Shown here: in pieces, positions 19,477-28,284 of the stretch
Position numbering within the stretch: the first letter of the stretch is position 1
Layout: each line of letters begins with the position of its first letter
Assembly: GCA_029778105.1 (NCBI GenBank)
Contig: JAKOQZ010000015.1
Span: 1-34,974, forward strand
Direction of reading: 5' to 3'
From: Pseudomonadota bacterium
GTDB lineage: Bacteria > Pseudomonadota > Alphaproteobacteria > Micropepsales > Micropepsaceae
Length of the DNA: 34,974 bases
Translations under genes and position numbers: made by a program
Notes under the pieces: model-generated
Database searches by the model: none
Seen by the model: the letters and a program-made list of their open reading frames with translations, nothing else
Told to the model about the DNA's origin: nothing

Positions 19477-20727
19477 ATGACAGACGCGCCTGCAACCGCC
19501 GTGCGCCGCCAGGCCGCCGTCATCTTCGTCTTTGTCACCATCGTCATCGACGTGCTGGCGATGGGCATCATCATTCCGGTTCTGCCGCATCTGGTGCTGG
19601 ATTTCGAAGGCGGCAACGATGCGTCGGCCGCTGCGATCTACGGCTATTTCGGGCTGGTCTTCGCGGCGGCGCAGTTTTTCTTCGCGCCGGTGCTCGGCTC
19701 TCTTTCCGACCGCTTCGGACGGAGGCCGGTGCTGCTGATCTCGGTGTTCGGGCACGGTCTCGACTTCATCCTGATGGCGCTGGCGCCCTCGCTCGCCTGG
19801 CTCTTTGTCGGACGCATGATCTCGGGGATCACGGCCGCAAGCTTTTCGACGGCCAACGCCTATATCGCCGACATCACGCCGCCGGAAAAACGCGCGCAGT
19901 CTTTCGGACTGGTCGGCGCGGCGTTCGGACTGGGTTTCGTCATCGGGCCGGCGATCGGCGGGATAGCGGGCGAGATCGACCCTCGCCTGCCCTTCTGGAT
20001 CGCGGCGGCGCTGTGTCTGGTGAATGCGGCCTACGGCTATTTCGTGCTGCCGGAATCGCTGCCGCCGGAACGCCGTTCGCCCTTCGATCCGCGCAAGGCC
20101 AACCCCGTCGGCTCGCTCGGATTCCTGCGTCAGCACGGCGAGGTGGCGTGGCTGGCCTGTGTGTCCGTGATCTTCAACACCGCGTTCTGGGTGATCCCGA
20201 CAACGTCGGTGCTGTACGCGGGATATCGCTATGGCTGGACCGAAGGGGATGTCGGCGTGATGCTGGCCGTGATCGGCATCTGCAACATCGTCGTGCAGAT
20301 GGTTCTGGTGAAGCCGGCGGTCAAACTGTTCGGCGAGCCTTTGGCGCTGCGCGTCGGGCTCGGTTCGGCCATCGTCGGAATGGTGATCTATGGCCTCGCG
20401 CCCTCGGGATGGATTTTCCTGATCGGCATCGTCTTCCAGTCGATGGCCGGGATCATGGGGCCGTCGCTGCAGGCGCTGATGACGCGGCGCGTGGGGACGA
20501 ACGAGCAAGGCAAGCTGCAGGGGGCGCTGGCCAGCGCCATCGGCATTGCGGGAATGATCGGACCGATCCTGTTCAGCCAGGTCTATGCCTGGGCGATCAG
20601 CGAAGGCGCGCACCTGCACGTCCCCGGCGCGGCGTTTCTGGTTGCGGCGCTGCTGAATCTGATCGCGCTCGGCGTCGCGTGGCTTGCGACGCGCGGCGAA
20701 CGGCCGATCGCCGACGGACCGCCCTAA
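19477..20727 (+). CDS. TetA-like MFS drug:H+ antiporter (TCR/Tet family)
   Basis: The product has 416 residues from ATG 19477, a 12-helix major-facilitator protein. The first helix reads FVTIVIDVLAMGIIIPVLPHL, and motif A is GSLSDRFGRRPVLL (74-87). TANAYIADITPPEKRAQSFG and GAAFGLGFVIGPAIGG (motif C, typical of antiporters) follow. These match the TCR/Tet group that includes class A tetracycline exporters, but many chromosomal members do not confer tetracycline resistance, so substrate is unknown. The track start at 19435 overlaps the upstream glycosyltransferase and is not preferred. Its stop (TAA) overlaps the convergent universal-stress gene stop by 4 bases. Confidence 0.88.
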   Translation: MTDAPATAVRRQAAVIFVFVTIVIDVLAMGIIIPVLPHLVLDFEGGNDASAAAIYGYFGLVFAAAQFFFAPVLGSLSDRFGRRPVLLISVFGHGLDFILMALAPSLAWLFVGRMISGITAASFSTANAYIADITPPEKRAQSFGLVGAAFGLGFVIGPAIGGIAGEIDPRLPFWIAAALCLVNAAYGYFVLPESLPPERRSPFDPRKANPVGSLGFLRQHGEVAWLACVSVIFNTAFWVIPTTSVLYAGYRYGWTEGDVGVMLAVIGICNIVVQMVLVKPAVKLFGEPLALRVGLGSAIVGMVIYGLAPSGWIFLIGIVFQSMAGIMGPSLQALMTRRVGTNEQGKLQGALASAIGIAGMIGPILFSQVYAWAISEGAHLHVPGAAFLVAALLNLIALGVAWLATRGERPIADGPP

Positions 20728-21566
20728 TGCGCCATCAGCACCGGCACGCTCGTGTGCCGGAGCATGTGCCGCGTCACGCCGCCGAAAACCAGTTGCCGCA
20801 GCCGCGAGTGGCCATAACCGCCCATGACGATGAGGTCGGCCCCGGTTTCGGTCGCAGCGGCCAGAAGCCTCGCGCCGTCGGCTGAAGATGCATGATCGAC
20901 GGCGCGCATAGCTGCCGTCAGGCCCCGGATCGACAGCGCATCGTTCAGATCGTCGAGCAGCGCGGGGGCCGTTTCGTCGTCCGAGGCCATGGTGATGACC
21001 TCGACCGCGCCGGCGCGCTTGATGAACGGCAGGGCTGCGATGAACGCGGCGGCGGCCGACGTGCCGCCATCCCACAGAATGACGATGCGCTCGCCGATCG
21101 CGGTCAACGGCGTCGGCGGCGCGATGAGGATCGGGCGGCGCGCGCCCAGCAGGGTGTGCTCCGCCAGCGAACGGTCGGGGAAGGCGCTGTCGGCCGGATC
21201 GCGCGCATAGACCACGATGTCGGCAAGACGGCTCGCGGCGGCGACCTCGTCCTCGATCACGCCCTCAAGAACGCGGATCGAGATCGCGCTTTCCGCAGCG
21301 CCTGCGGATTTCAACGCCGCAGCGACGTGGGCATTGGCGGCGGTGAGGGAGTCATCGGACGCCTTAGACGCCGCCTGGACGATGTTGTCGATAACGCTGC
21401 CGGTCAGGCCCTCGCCCAGATAGGGGATCGCCGCCGTCACGCTGGACCGCACGAAGAGCGCGCGCACATGGGCCCCGAAGCGCTGGCCCAGGTGCAGGGC
21501 TGCCGCGAGCGCGGGGCCGTCCTCGGCACCGCCGGTCACCGGACACAGGATATATTTCAACGCCAT
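20724..21566 (-). CDS. Universal stress protein, tandem-domain type
   Basis: This 280-residue cytosolic protein has two UspA-like halves. The first begins MALKYILCPVTGG and contains ALHLGQRFGAHVRALFV. The second begins ERIVILWDGGTSAAAAFIAAL and ends with the nucleotide-binding pattern G-x2-G-x9-G-(S/T) in MGGYGHSRLRQLVFGGVTRH, then TSVPVLMAH. The intact motif suggests the C-terminal half binds ATP. The ATG at 21566 has AAGGAGG seven bases upstream; the longer frame to 21638 is unsupported. Members are usually induced by starvation or oxidative stress. It is convergent with the MFS gene and divergent from the HD hydrolase gene. Confidence 0.9.
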   Translation of the reverse strand: MALKYILCPVTGGAEDGPALAAALHLGQRFGAHVRALFVRSSVTAAIPYLGEGLTGSVIDNIVQAASKASDDSLTAANAHVAAALKSAGAAESAISIRVLEGVIEDEVAAASRLADIVVYARDPADSAFPDRSLAEHTLLGARRPILIAPPTPLTAIGERIVILWDGGTSAAAAFIAALPFIKRAGAVEVITMASDDETAPALLDDLNDALSIRGLTAAMRAVDHASSADGARLLAAATETGADLIVMGGYGHSRLRQLVFGGVTRHMLRHTSVPVLMAH

Positions 21567-21659
21567 GACGCCGCCTCCTTCGCCTGTGGACAGATCCGCC
21601 GGCAGCCTTGCGCCGCCGCCCGGCCTTCGCCAAGACATGAAGCCACAGAGGACACATCC

Positions 21660-22256
21660 ATGCCTTCAGCCAAACCGCCCGCCGGCGCGTGGCAGCGTAT
21701 GCTCTCCGGCCGCCGGCTCAACCTTCTCGAACCCTCCCCGCTCGATATCGAGATCGAGGACATCGCCCACGGGCTTGCGCGCGTCGCACGCTGGAACGGG
21801 CAGACCAAGGGGCCGCATGCCTTTTCCGTAGCCCAGCATTGCATGCTGGTCGAGCGTCTGGCGATCCAGCTCAAGCCGGCGCTGAGCCGCGAGGGACGGC
21901 TGGCGGCCCTGCTGCACGACGCCCCGGAATACGTGATCGGCGACCTCATCTCTCCGTTCAAACGCGCCGTCGGCTTCAACTACAAGGACATGGAGAACCG
22001 CCTGCTGGAAGCGATCCATGTCCGCTTCGGAGTAACGCCCAAGGTTCCCGATACGTTGCACAAACTGATCAAGAAGGCCGACGCCGGCGCCGCCTATTTC
22101 GAGGCCACCCAGCTCGCGGGATTCGACGAGGCTGAGGCAAAACGCTTCTTCGGCGAGCCCAAGGGAATGGCCTATAAGAGGCTGATCCCCTGGGAGACAA
22201 CCGAGGCCCAGGCGCGCTTCGTCAAACGATTCAAGGAGCTGGCCGGATCGGCCTGA
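21660..22256 (+). CDS. HD-domain hydrolase (YfbR-like 5'-nucleotidase family)
   Basis: The 198-residue product has the metal-binding HD signature: His60 in VAQHCMLV, His86-Asp87 in LLHDAPEYVIGDL and Asp141 in KKADAGAAYF. Length and sequence layout match the YfbR/YedJ-type HD phosphohydrolases, some of which dephosphorylate deoxynucleoside monophosphates. Substrate is not proven here. It starts at ATG 21660 and leads a compact plus-strand series. The phosphatase-like gene follows with a 4-base gap, then the NAD regulator and a hydrolase with overlapping starts. The context suggests nucleotide or NAD metabolism. Confidence 0.85.
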   Translation: MPSAKPPAGAWQRMLSGRRLNLLEPSPLDIEIEDIAHGLARVARWNGQTKGPHAFSVAQHCMLVERLAIQLKPALSREGRLAALLHDAPEYVIGDLISPFKRAVGFNYKDMENRLLEAIHVRFGVTPKVPDTLHKLIKKADAGAAYFEATQLAGFDEAEAKRFFGEPKGMAYKRLIPWETTEAQARFVKRFKELAGSA

Positions 22257-22260
22257 CCCC

Positions 22261-22800
22261 ATGAGCCGCATCATCGTCTGCCCGCTGTCCCATATCGACG
22301 ACGTGATCCGCCTGGAGCAGGCATCGCATCTGCTGACGCTGCTGGGGCCGGACTACATGATCGAAGCGCATGGCGCGATCGCCGCCGACCGGCATCTGCG
22401 GCTGAAGGTGCACGATATCGACGAAACGCAGCCGGGCCAGATCGCGCCGCAGCGCGATCACGCCGCGAGCGTGCTGGCGTTCGCGGACGCCTGGGATCGC
22501 ACCAGCCCGATGGTCATCCATTGCTGGGCCGGCATCAGCCGGTCGACGGCGGCCATGTGGATGACGATGTGCAAGCTCAACCCCGAACGCGACGAACTTG
22601 AAATCCTGCAGGCGATGCGCGCGCGCGCGCCGCATATCGCGCCCAACCGTCTGCTCGTCGCGCATGCCGACGCGCTGTTGGGCCGTGACGGGCGCATGGT
22701 CGACGCGCTCGATGCCGTCGGCCCCGCCATCGGCCGCAGCGAAGGATATCCGTTCTTCCTGCCTGCCGATTTCGCGCAGACCGTCAACGACGTCGCGTGA
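22261..22800 (+). CDS. Dual-specificity/tyrosine phosphatase-like protein
   Basis: This 179-residue protein contains the cysteine phosphatase P-loop HC-x5-R as HCWAGISRS (His87, Cys88, Arg94). A possible general acid lies in VHDIDETQPG (around 50-55). That layout matches small dual-specificity-like phosphatases of alphaproteobacteria. Substrate could be a phosphoprotein or a small phospho-metabolite. Its stop overlaps the start of the NadQ-like gene (GTGA), so the two are translationally coupled. This links it to NAD regulation by context only. Confidence 0.82.
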   Translation: MSRIIVCPLSHIDDVIRLEQASHLLTLLGPDYMIEAHGAIAADRHLRLKVHDIDETQPGQIAPQRDHAASVLAFADAWDRTSPMVIHCWAGISRSTAAMWMTMCKLNPERDELEILQAMRARAPHIAPNRLLVAHADALLGRDGRMVDALDAVGPAIGRSEGYPFFLPADFAQTVNDVA

Positions 22801-23777
22801 GCTTTCCGACCGATCATCAGGCCGTCGTCATCGGCCTCAACGCGGCGATCGTCGCCATGATCGGCGATGCGCCCCATGTTCTGGCGGTGCGCCACGTGGT
22901 GCCGGACCCCGCCAAGGGCGTGAGACCGGAGCGCGACGGCCTGCCCTTCGGCCCGTTCGAGCCCTTCGAGCACCGGACGCTGGAGGCCGGCGTACGCTCG
23001 TGGGTGAAGGGACAGACCGGCATGGAGATGGGCTATGCCGAGCAGCTTTACACATTCGGCGACCGCGGCCGCCACGAGGTGAAGGCCGGCGAAGGGCCGC
23101 GCGTCGTCTCGGTCGGCTATCTGGCGCTGGTGCGGGCGCAGGATCACCCCCCTGCCCCCGATTCACACTGGCGCGACTGGTATGGCTATTTCCCGTGGGA
23201 GGATTGGCGCGACGCGCGTCCGGCGGTGATCGACGAAGTGATCCAGCCACACCTGAAGGCCTGGGCCGCCGGCAACGCCCAGAGATGGGAAAGATCGCGC
23301 CTTTGCTTCGCCTTCGACGGCCTGCCGTGGGACGAGGAGAAGACTCTGGAGCGCTATGAGCTGCTCTATGAGGCCGGCCTTGTGGCGGAGGCGCGGCAGG
23401 ACGGGCGTGCCACGGCGCAGGATACGCCCGCCGGGCTCGGCAAACCGATGATCTTCGATCACCGCCGCATTCTGGCGACCGCCATCGGGCGGCTGCGCGG
23501 CAAGCTGAAATACCGGCCGGTGGTGTTCGAGCTGATGCCGGCGGAGTTCACGCTGCTGGAATTGCAGCGGACTGTGGAAGCCATAACAGGCGGGCTGGTC
23601 CACAAGCAGAATTTCCGCCGTCTCGTCGAATCCGGTGGCCTTGTGGAAGGCACGGGCCGAATGTCGGCCCCTGCCAAGGGACGCCCTGCGGAGAAATTCC
23701 GTTTCCGCCGCGACGTCCTGCGGGAACGACCGGCGCCCGGCGTGAAGCTGACCGCGGCGCGAGGGAGGAAATCATGA
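22797..23777 (+). CDS. nadQ: NadQ/NrtR-type NAD-biosynthesis regulator (degenerate Nudix plus winged helix)
   Basis: The 326-residue protein has a Nudix-like N-terminal domain (about 8-170) and a C-terminal winged-helix domain (about 221-290). The latter carries ATAIGRLRGKLKYRPVVFEL, MPAEFTLLELQRTVEAI and HKQNFRRLVESGGLVEGTG, the pattern of NrtR and COG4111/NadQ regulators. Where an active Nudix enzyme has REUxEExGU, this one reads RTLEAGVRSWVKGQTG. The catalytic glutamates are absent, so it should sense a ligand rather than hydrolyse it. Start is GTG 22797, overlapping the upstream stop. nadABC follows two genes later with a palindrome at its promoter, which strongly supports a NAD-regulon role. 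NadQ is my recollection of the alphaproteobacterial name. Confidence 0.85.
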   Translation: MSFPTDHQAVVIGLNAAIVAMIGDAPHVLAVRHVVPDPAKGVRPERDGLPFGPFEPFEHRTLEAGVRSWVKGQTGMEMGYAEQLYTFGDRGRHEVKAGEGPRVVSVGYLALVRAQDHPPAPDSHWRDWYGYFPWEDWRDARPAVIDEVIQPHLKAWAAGNAQRWERSRLCFAFDGLPWDEEKTLERYELLYEAGLVAEARQDGRATAQDTPAGLGKPMIFDHRRILATAIGRLRGKLKYRPVVFELMPAEFTLLELQRTVEAITGGLVHKQNFRRLVESGGLVEGTGRMSAPAKGRPAEKFRFRRDVLRERPAPGVKLTAARGRKS

Positions 23778-24733
23778 AGCGCATGATCGCCGCCGCCCTG
23801 ACCCTTCTGTCGCTGGCCGGCGGCGCCGCCGCGAGCGAACCGAAATGGGTGGAGAACGAGGTCTCCATCGGCGAAGGCGACGGCACGCTGCACGGCACGC
23901 TGCTGACGCCCGGCGCCTATAACGACAGCTTCGATGCGGTGCTGATCATTTCAGGCTCAGGCCCGACCGACCGCGACGGCAACCAGCCCAGTATGAAGAA
24001 TGACAGCCTGAAGCTGCTGGCGCATGCGCTGGGCGAAGCGGGCATCGCCTCGCTGCGCGTCGACAAGCGCGGCATCGCCGCCAGCGCCAAGGCCGCGCCG
24101 CGCGAGGAGGATCTGCGTTTCGAGACTTATATCGACGACGCCCGTTCATGGATCGGCTTTCTGAAGGCGCAACCCGGCGTGAAGCGCATATTCGTCATCG
24201 GGCACTCGGAGGGCGCGCTGATCGGTTCGGTGGTCGCACAAAACGACGAGATCGCGGGCTTCGTGAGCCTCGCCGGCGCAGGCGAGCCGGCCGCGGATAT
24301 TCTGCGCCGCCAGATCAAGGCGAGCCCCAACGGCGAGCAGGTACTGGCTCTGGCCGAACCGACACTGCAGAAGCTGGAGAAGGGCGAGACCGATCCGGCG
24401 CCCTCGCCGATGCTCTACTCGCTGTTCCGCCTCAGCGTGCAGCCCTATCTGATTTCCTGGTTCCGCCACGATCCGCGTGTGGAAATCGCCAAGATCCCGG
24501 GCCGCGTCGCGATCGTCCAGGGCACGACCGATATCCAGGTCCTCCCTTCCGACGCGGAGAGCCTGAAAGCGGCGCGCCCCGACGCGACGTTCACGCTGAT
24601 CGACGGCATGAACCATGTGCTGAAAGCGGCGCCGGCTGAGCGCGCGGCGAATGTCGCGACCTACGGAAATCCCGATCTGCCGCTCGCGCCGGGCCTGCTG
24701 GACGCGATTATCCAATTCGTCCAGCTGCACTGA
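23774..24733 (+). CDS. Exported alpha/beta hydrolase
   Basis: The 319-residue product begins with a signal peptide (MKRMIAAALTLLSLAGGAAA, cleavage likely near residue 20), so it probably acts in the periplasm. The hydrolase fold shows the oxyanion region ISGSGPTDRDGN, the DKRG turn, the nucleophile elbow GHSEG (Ser145), an acid Asp253 in QGTTDIQV and the base His281 in DGMNHVLK. The set is complete, so it should be active as an esterase or peptidase-like enzyme. The start overlaps the NadQ stop (ATGA) and has GGGAGGA upstream. No NAD-related substrate is evident. Confidence 0.88.
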   Translation: MKRMIAAALTLLSLAGGAAASEPKWVENEVSIGEGDGTLHGTLLTPGAYNDSFDAVLIISGSGPTDRDGNQPSMKNDSLKLLAHALGEAGIASLRVDKRGIAASAKAAPREEDLRFETYIDDARSWIGFLKAQPGVKRIFVIGHSEGALIGSVVAQNDEIAGFVSLAGAGEPAADILRRQIKASPNGEQVLALAEPTLQKLEKGETDPAPSPMLYSLFRLSVQPYLISWFRHDPRVEIAKIPGRVAIVQGTTDIQVLPSDAESLKAARPDATFTLIDGMNHVLKAAPAERAANVATYGNPDLPLAPGLLDAIIQFVQLH

Positions 24734-24738
24734 AGTCC

Positions 24739-24767
24739 TTGCGAGACAGTCATTCTCCACATATATA
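24739..24767 (+). promoter_or_regulatory. Candidate nadABC promoter
   Basis: TTGCGA (24739-24744), a 17-base spacer and TATATA (24762-24767) form a good promoter directly after the hydrolase gene. It would start transcription near 24774, inside the palindrome at 24764-24782. Confidence 0.6.
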
Positions 24768-24782
24768 CTCGCTCAGAGTATA
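24764..24782. promoter_or_regulatory. Palindromic operator candidate (NadQ box) at nadA
   Basis: TATACTC-GCTCA-GAGTATA is a perfect 7-bp inverted repeat with a 5-base centre. It overlaps the -10 element and expected transcription start of nadABC and ends 17 bases before the preferred nadA ATG. A bound dimer there would block RNA polymerase. Assignment to NadQ rests on the neighbouring regulator gene and on my recollection of similar boxes. Confidence 0.7.
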
Positions 24783-24798
24783 AATGGCGGAGGTTGCC

Positions 24799-25824
24799 AT
24801 GGCTGAAGTGCTTGCGTTCACCCCTGCCGTCGCCCGCGAAACGGACGCGCTGTACGAGCGCGTGAAAACCGTGATCCCCCGCTTCGAGTGGGAGATGCAC
24901 GCGCCCTATATCGCCGAGATCAACCGGCTGAAGCGCGAGATCGGCGCGGTGGTGCTGGCCCACAACTACCAGACGCCCGAGATCTTCCACTGCGTGGCCG
25001 ACTTCTCGGGCGACTCGCTGCAGCTGGCGCGCGAAGCGGCCAAGACCGACGCCAAGATCATCGTGCAAGCCGGCGTGCATTTCATGGCCGAGACCTCGAA
25101 GATCCTGAGCCCGGAAAAGACCGTGCTGATCCCCGACATGGAAGCCGGATGCTCGCTGGCCTCTTCGATCACCGGCGCGGATGTGCGGCTGCTGCGCGAA
25201 CGCTTTCCCGGTGTGCCCATCGTCACCTATGTGAACACCTCCGCTGACGTGAAGGCCGAGAGCGATATCTGCTGCACCTCGTCGAATGCCGTCGATGTGG
25301 TGGAATCGCTGGGCGTGAAGCGCGTGTTCATGATCCCCGACCAGTATCTGGCTGCGAATGTCGCGCGGCAGACGGATGTGGAAGTCCTCACCTGGGCGGG
25401 CTCGTGCGAGGTGCATGAGCGCTTCACCGCCGACGACGTGAAGGCGTTCCGTAAATCGCACCCCGGCGTGATCGTGCTGGCGCATCCCGAATGCCCGCCG
25501 GAGGTGATCGCCGAAGCCGACTTCGCCGGCTCGACCAGCGCCATGATCGGCTACGTCACCGACAAGCGCCCGAAGCGCGTGGTGATGGTGACGGAATGCT
25601 CCATGAGCGACAACGTCGCCGCCTCGCTGCCGGATGTGGAGTTCGTGCGTCCGTGCAATCTGTGCCCGCACATGAAGCGCATCACACTGCCCAAGATCCT
25701 GCATTCGCTGCAGACGATGACGCATGAGGTTCTGGTCGACGAGAAGGTCGCCGCCCGCGCCCGTCAGGCGGTGGAGAACATGCTGAAGGTCGGGCCACCC
25801 AAGCCGCGCGTGAAGGCGGCGTGA
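24799..25824 (+). CDS. nadA: Quinolinate synthase NadA
   Basis: NadA, a [4Fe-4S] enzyme, condenses iminoaspartate with dihydroxyacetone phosphate to quinolinate. The 341-residue product shows [20 protein letters not shown] and [10 protein letters not shown], plus the cluster cysteines: Cys118 in DMEAGCSLA, Cys203 in AGSCEVH, and a third from CNLCPHM (Cys286 or Cys289). The track starts at ATG 24784. I prefer ATG 24799 because GGAGG (24789-24793) sits just before it, and the 24784 start lies almost on the operator. nadB begins one base after its stop, so nadA leads a nadABC operon. Confidence 0.97.
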   Translation: MAEVLAFTPAVARETDALYERVKTVIPRFEWEMHAPYIAEINRLKREIGAVVLAHNYQTPEIFHCVADFSGDSLQLAREAAKTDAKIIVQAGVHFMAETSKILSPEKTVLIPDMEAGCSLASSITGADVRLLRERFPGVPIVTYVNTSADVKAESDICCTSSNAVDVVESLGVKRVFMIPDQYLAANVARQTDVEVLTWAGSCEVHERFTADDVKAFRKSHPGVIVLAHPECPPEVIAEADFAGSTSAMIGYVTDKRPKRVVMVTECSMSDNVAASLPDVEFVRPCNLCPHMKRITLPKILHSLQTMTHEVLVDEKVAARARQAVENMLKVGPPKPRVKAA

Positions 25825-25825
25825 G

Positions 25826-27394
25826 ATGCGCGACATCGAGATCATCGACGCCGGGCCGGCGCTCGTCGTCGGCGCCGGATTGGCCGGGCTGTTCGCCGCG
25901 CTGAAGTTTCAGGTGCGCCCGGTGACGATCCTGGCCGGTTCGCCCATCGGCTCGGGGGCGTCGTCGTTCTGGGCGCAGGGCGGCATCGCCGCGGCGATGG
26001 GCGACGACGACTCTGCGGCGCTTCATGTCGCCGATACGCTGGTCGCGGGCGCGGGCATCGTCGATGAGGCGATCGCGAAGATCGTGACCGAAGAAGCCGC
26101 GCCCCGGATCGAAGACCTGGTGCGGCTGGGCGCGCCGTTCGACCGCGACGCCGCCGGCAAGCTGGTGTTCGGACGCGAGGCCGCGCACAGCCGCAAACGC
26201 ATCGTGCGCGTGAAGGGCGATCAGGCCGGGGCGGCGATCATGGAGACGCTGGCGAAGGCGGTGCGCGCGCGCGACGACATCCGCGTTATCGAAGGTCTGC
26301 GCGCGACCCAGCTGCTGATGATCGACGGACGCGTGCGCGGCGTGTGGGCGCGCGATCCCGCAGGAAAGCTGTTCACCATCGTGGCCGACGCGGTGCTGTT
26401 CGCGCTGGGCGGAGCCGGCGGGCTTTACGCCGTGACCACCAATCCGGTGACGGCGCGCGGCCAGGGCATCGCCATGGCCGCCAATGCTGGCGCGGTGATC
26501 GCCGACCCGGAATTCGTGCAGTTCCACCCGACCGCTCTGGACGTCGGACGCGACCCTGCCCCTCTGGCGACCGAAGCGTTGCGGGGCGAAGGCGCGGTGC
26601 TGCTGAACGACAAGGGCGAGCGCTTCATGCTGAGCGTCCATCCCGATGCGGAACTGGCGCCGCGCGATGTCGTCGCGCGCGGCATCTTCCGCGAGATCAA
26701 GGCCGGACGACGGGTCGTTCTGGATGCGACCAAGGCTGTGGGCGAGGCGTTCCCCGTTCGCTTTCCGACCGTCTATTCCAGCTGCATCGCCGCCGGGATC
26801 GACCCACGCGTTGAAGGAATCCCCGTCGCGCCGGCGGCGCATTATCACATGGGCGGCATCGCCTCGGACGCGCATGGCCGCTCCACCCTGCCGGGTCTGT
26901 GGGTCGCGGGTGAGTGCGCCTCGACCGGTCTCCACGGCGCGAACCGTCTGGCGTCGAACTCGCTGCTGGAGGCGATTGTGTTCGGCGCGCGGACGGCGGC
27001 CGACATGGATGCGACGCCGATCGGCCGCACGCCTGTCGATCTGCCCGAGCCGCCGACCATCGTGGTCGCCGACGAGGCGGAAGGCATGGCGCAGCTGCGG
27101 CGGACCATGACCGCGAACGTGGGCGTCGAGCGCGATGCGGATTCGCTGGCCGACGCGATTGCGGAAATCGGCGTGATCCGGGGCGAGGCCGAGGGCGAGA
27201 CGCTGATCGCCGCGACAGACACGGCGCTGCTGATCGCCGCCTCTGCCTGGGCGCGCACCGAAAGCCGGGGCGGGCATTTCCGAACCGATTATCCCGAGAC
27301 CAACCCGGATTGGGCGCGGCGCACCTGCACGACGCTGTCGGCGGCCGAAGCGGTGGCGGCCGAGGCGCTCGGCGCGACGGCGCGCGCGGCATAG
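25826..27394 (+). CDS. nadB: L-aspartate oxidase NadB
   Basis: NadB is a flavoenzyme that oxidises L-aspartate to iminoaspartate, the NadA substrate. The 522-residue chain begins with the FAD dinucleotide-binding motif VVGAGLAGLFAAL (residues 14-26). It contains SSFWAQGGIAAAMGDDDS, the catalytic-domain elements QFHPTAL and ARGIFREI, and the C-terminal flavin-binding GLWVAGECASTGLHGANRLA. A helical C-terminal domain ends with TRTESRGGHFRTDYP-like sequence (here ARTESRGGHFRTDYP). It begins one base after nadA. nadC starts nine bases after its stop. Confidence 0.96.
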   Translation: MRDIEIIDAGPALVVGAGLAGLFAALKFQVRPVTILAGSPIGSGASSFWAQGGIAAAMGDDDSAALHVADTLVAGAGIVDEAIAKIVTEEAAPRIEDLVRLGAPFDRDAAGKLVFGREAAHSRKRIVRVKGDQAGAAIMETLAKAVRARDDIRVIEGLRATQLLMIDGRVRGVWARDPAGKLFTIVADAVLFALGGAGGLYAVTTNPVTARGQGIAMAANAGAVIADPEFVQFHPTALDVGRDPAPLATEALRGEGAVLLNDKGERFMLSVHPDAELAPRDVVARGIFREIKAGRRVVLDATKAVGEAFPVRFPTVYSSCIAAGIDPRVEGIPVAPAAHYHMGGIASDAHGRSTLPGLWVAGECASTGLHGANRLASNSLLEAIVFGARTAADMDATPIGRTPVDLPEPPTIVVADEAEGMAQLRRTMTANVGVERDADSLADAIAEIGVIRGEAEGETLIAATDTALLIAASAWARTESRGGHFRTDYPETNPDWARRTCTTLSAAEAVAAEALGATARAA

Positions 27395-27403
27395 GATCGC
27401 ACG

Positions 27404-28279
27404 ATGACCGACACGTCGAAGCCTGCGCTGGAGCCCCTGCCCGATCTGATCGTGGAGCCTGCGGTGCGGGCGGCGCTTATCGAGGATCTGGGCCGGGCCG
27501 GCGATATCACGACCAATGCGACGATCGGCGCGGATGATCGCGCGCGGGTGGTGATCGCAGCGCGCAAGGCCGGCCATGTCGCCGGCCTCTCATTTGCGCG
27601 GCATGCGTTTCGGGCGCTCGATCCCGAAGCCGTGTTCGAAACGCGGATCGCCGACGGGCATCCCTGCGCGCCGGGCGCGGTGATCGCGGCGATCACGGCA
27701 AAGACGCGCGCGTTGTTGTCGGCCGAGCGCGTGGCGCTGAACTTCGCTGGGCGGTTGTCGGGGATTGCGACCCTGACGGCGGCGTTTGCGGCGGAGGTGG
27801 CGCATACCAGGGCGAAGGTCGTCGATACGCGCAAGACGACGCCGGGTTGGCGGGCGTTCGAAAAATACGCCGTGCGTTGCGGCGGCGGGGCGAACCATCG
27901 CTTCGGTCTGGATGACGCCATCCTGATCAAGGACAACCATGTCGCCGCGGCGGGCGGCATCGCCGAAGCGATCAAACGCGCGCGGGCCTATTCCGGGCAC
28001 ATGGTGAAGCTGGAATGCGAGGTGGACAGCCTGGACCAGCTGCGCGAGGCGCTGGCGGCGAAGGCGGATATCGTGCTGCTGGACAATATGTCGAACGATC
28101 AGCTGCGCGAGGCGGTGGCGATCAATGCCCGGCGCGCGACGCTGGAGGCTTCGGGCAATGTCACGCTGAAGACGGTGCGCGGGATCGCCGAAACCGGCGT
28201 CGACCTGATCTCGTCGGGCGCACTGACCCACAGCGCGCCGGTGCTGGATATCGGGTTGGATTTCGAAGCCGCGCTCTGA
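27404..28279 (+). CDS. nadC: Nicotinate-nucleotide pyrophosphorylase (quinolinate phosphoribosyltransferase) NadC
   Basis: NadC joins quinolinate and PRPP to give nicotinate mononucleotide with loss of CO2. The 291-residue product has the N-terminal EDLGRAGDITTNATI, the substrate-binding VVDTRKTTPGWRAFEKYAV and RCGGGANHRFGL, LIKDNHVAAAGG, and the barrel end ISSGALTHSAPVLDIGLDF. All expected motifs are present. It is the last gene of nadABC and converges on a small hypothetical gene, with only five bases between them. No terminator is visible in that gap. Confidence 0.97.
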   Translation: MTDTSKPALEPLPDLIVEPAVRAALIEDLGRAGDITTNATIGADDRARVVIAARKAGHVAGLSFARHAFRALDPEAVFETRIADGHPCAPGAVIAAITAKTRALLSAERVALNFAGRLSGIATLTAAFAAEVAHTRAKVVDTRKTTPGWRAFEKYAVRCGGGANHRFGLDDAILIKDNHVAAAGGIAEAIKRARAYSGHMVKLECEVDSLDQLREALAAKADIVLLDNMSNDQLREAVAINARRATLEASGNVTLKTVRGIAETGVDLISSGALTHSAPVLDIGLDFEAAL

Positions 28280-28284
28280 GCCTG

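Noticed and set aside
19477-20727. Acquired tetracycline-resistance gene
   Set aside because: Although TetA-like, it has the same base composition as its neighbours and no mobile elements nearby, so it looks like a chromosomal housekeeping exporter of unknown substrate.
25682-27577. 631-codon minus-strand ORF across nadB
   Set aside because: Antisense shadow of the well-supported nadB; no ribosome site and no domain.
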